Source: Acanthochromis polyacanthus (taxonomy: Eukaryota; Chordata; Actinopteri; Pomacentridae). From it: DNA of 64,000 nucleotides. The DNA lies in the NCBI RefSeq assembly GCF_021347895.1, contig NC_067120.1:24351361-24415360 (forward strand). The letters are read 5' to 3'. The notes beneath the pieces were generated by a model that worked only from the letters and a program-made list of their open reading frames with translations, searched no databases and was not told the origin of the DNA. Each line of letters starts with the position of its first letter. Position 1 is the first letter of the stretch. This document shows positions 62,425-64,000 of this stretch, one piece after another. Both the position numbers and the translations under genes were made by a program.

Positions 62425-62614
62425 TCGTTTTATCTACTACAGCTGACTTTTTTAAAAGTTAAGATGTTGAACTGATTGATAAACCAGGTTTAGTGATGGC
62501 TCTGGATCACAGAGTACACACTTTCACTTTTAGAATTATGACCCCAACCTACAGACTGAATCAGAAGTGTATTCTATGGAGTGAAGTAAAGTTTTATACA
62601 AATTTTTTTCTTAC

Positions 62615-62702
62615 TGTCTCATACTGTGGTTGCTCCAGTTTCTCCTTGCGGCTCCACTCCAGCAGAAACATCTTTGGAGTGATCTGAGGTGGATACTCCC
62701 TC
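62615..62702 (-). CDS. dus2: dus2 third-to-last exon
   Basis: Codes for EYPPQITPKMFLLEWSRKEK, then LEQPQYET, matching human DUS2 (PPEVTPKMYLLEWCRREKL, AQPVYET), which begins the dsRNA-binding region after the TIM-barrel synthase domain. Donor GACA|GTAAGA (62615/62614), phase 0. The acceptor could be at 62703 (ccag) or 62700 (ggag); the former is the better site. The upstream exons with the FMN-binding barrel lie right of the window. Confidence 0.88.
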
Positions 62703-62816
62703 CTGGCCAACACACACACAAATCACATCATCAGTCTTCCATGTCTAGTGACCTCTTTCCACTTCAAAACACTTGTCACAATACTGGAAAAAACAGACTC
62801 TGCAAAAGTTTCTTTT

Positions 62817-63096
62817 TTACTCTGCCAAGGAAGCGGAGTTAGTGATGATCAGTGTACATTCATCTGTTTGTCTGTCCACCTGTCCGTCTGCTTGTTCGCA
62901 ACATTACTCAAAAATGGACTAACAGATCTGGATGATATTTTCAAGGAAGGTCACAAGAGTCTGGATCCGCAGATTTGTTAAAGATTTCTGCATCATTGCA
63001 AGATAGCAGCACGGCGTCACTGGAACAATGACTACAAGTGAACACTACGTCAGCTGCCTGCTGACGATCACATGATTGCGATCCTACTACAAACCC
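62817..63096 (+). repeat. hairpin-CTAG dispersed repeat, copy 8 (truncated)
   Basis: Head ttactctgccaaggaagc, landmark cattactcaaaaatggac, stops at gcgatcctactacaaa without the 3' hairpin. Confidence 0.65.
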
Positions 63097-63099
63097 TGT

Positions 63100-63570
63100 C
63101 AAGAACCTGTGGACTGTGAAGATGAAACAATGTGTGTCAGAAGCTACTTCACCAATTCTTTAAAGAGGAGTTGTCAAAGATACAATCGGAAGCTTGCCAG
63201 CCTGTGGATGGCTAAGAAAAGCGCAGAATTGAGGTCAAAATGACGAAGGGACTTTAAACTAAGAATTATTATTCTGTAAGTGTATTTTGGACCCAGCAGA
63301 TTTCAAATATTCCATCACACAAAATTCAGAGCTACAGAAGTCACTGGAAACTCAAGGCAGTCATGATATCCATGATCTTTACAAGTGGATGGAAACTTTT
63401 GTAGCATGATGTGTTTAATTCAATTTGCCTTACATCACATTGCATCTCCTCTGATGTGACTGTTGTATACCACAATGTCAATGCTAAAATGATAGTTTGT
63501 GCAGCCCTATTTGCCAATTAAAATAACCAGGAGAGATAAAAGCTTTAATCTGAGATTCAATTGAGTGTCA
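63100..63570. other. dus2 intron, nothing recognised
   Basis: Remainder of the dus2 intron. A remnant around 63110-63400 (ggactgtgaagatgaaacaa, caagtggatggaaacttttgtagc) could be the end of another decayed Tc1 copy, but boxes are not readable. Confidence 0.3.
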
Positions 63571-63574
63571 TTAA

Positions 63575-64000
63575 GGCCCCATCCACACGAAGACAAAACA
63601 CTTAACAGTTTCAAAAACGATCGCCATAAAGATGAAGGCGTCTCAGAAAATGTGTGCGTCTACATGAATGCACTCGATACGCATGGAAACGCTGTAAAAC
63701 ACATGCCAGACTTTTAGGGGCGCTGTAACGATATGACGGAAACACGCGCAAACAGTGGGTCCTTTTCCGGGGTGTATCCATAAAGTTTTGTAATGTGTCC
63801 TCTATAATTGTTTGTTCAACTCGGTGGCGATTGAGACGAAGGAGATTTTGCTGCAACAGGGACAGTAGGGTCACTAGCTTCATCAGCACATTTGCTACAC
63901 TGTACGCCGCCATTGTTGTTGTCGTTGCCGCGTGTGGCGCATGCGTGTCAATGAAGATACGAAACTATGACACACGTGTATCTGAAAAGCAGCGGAGAGC
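63575..64000 (-). mobile_element. possible PIF/Harbinger-type element, cut by window end
   Basis: Begins at ttaaggccccatccacacgaagac, a terminus style of fish Harbinger/ISL2EU elements (TTA or TAA target). A 100-residue minus-strand frame (63913-63611) starts MAAYSVANVLMKLVTLL, which may be the 5' exon of an accessory protein. The other end is outside the window, so the family is uncertain. Confidence 0.35.

Overview
The window looks like a piece of a teleost (ray-finned fish) genome. It has intron-split genes with GT/AG junctions whose products match vertebrate proteins, low coding density, and many fish-type transposable elements: Tc1/mariner, TTAA-flanked piggyBac-like, pogo-like and hAT-type elements, L2/Rex1-type LINEs, tRNA-headed SINEs and DIRS1-like elements. 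All assignments rest on recognising sequence by eye; no database was searched.

Layout. Positions 1-6907 hold no host gene that I can see, but include an intact-looking 1.6-kb Tc1-type transposon (4121-5755). A two-exon pdcd2l gene lies on the plus strand (6908-8706). Tail to tail with it, a ten-exon nfatc3 gene runs on the minus strand from 46803 down to 10840. The exon phases join into 932 codons, but exon 4 carries a one-base loss and a one-base gain that open a TGA stop. nfatc3 introns 1, 5 and 9 are crowded with mobile elements. Upstream of nfatc3, also on the minus strand, are the last three coding exons of dus2 (52160-62702); the rest lies beyond the right edge. DUS2 and NFATC3 are also neighbours in the human genome, which supports both calls.

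Functions. Pdcd2l is a cytoplasmic/nuclear protein linked to ribosome assembly and export. Nfatc3 is a calcineurin-activated transcription factor. Dus2 makes dihydrouridine in tRNA. These are independent housekeeping or signalling genes, not an operon-like unit.

Main points of interest: (1) the paired frameshift in nfatc3 exon 4; (2) an unrecognised cysteine-rich two-exon reading frame on the plus strand inside nfatc3 intron 1 (43348-43785); (3) a 543-bp perfect-ended palindrome made from two head-to-head mariner 5' ends (14721-15263); (4) a deleted DIRS1-like element that keeps its inverted ends and internal complementary region (61288-62424); (5) a dispersed family whose copies end in a short hairpin followed by CTAG or CTTG, reminiscent of Helitron 3' ends; (6) a direct duplication flanking nfatc3 exon 9; and (7) SINE copies with readable target-site duplications.
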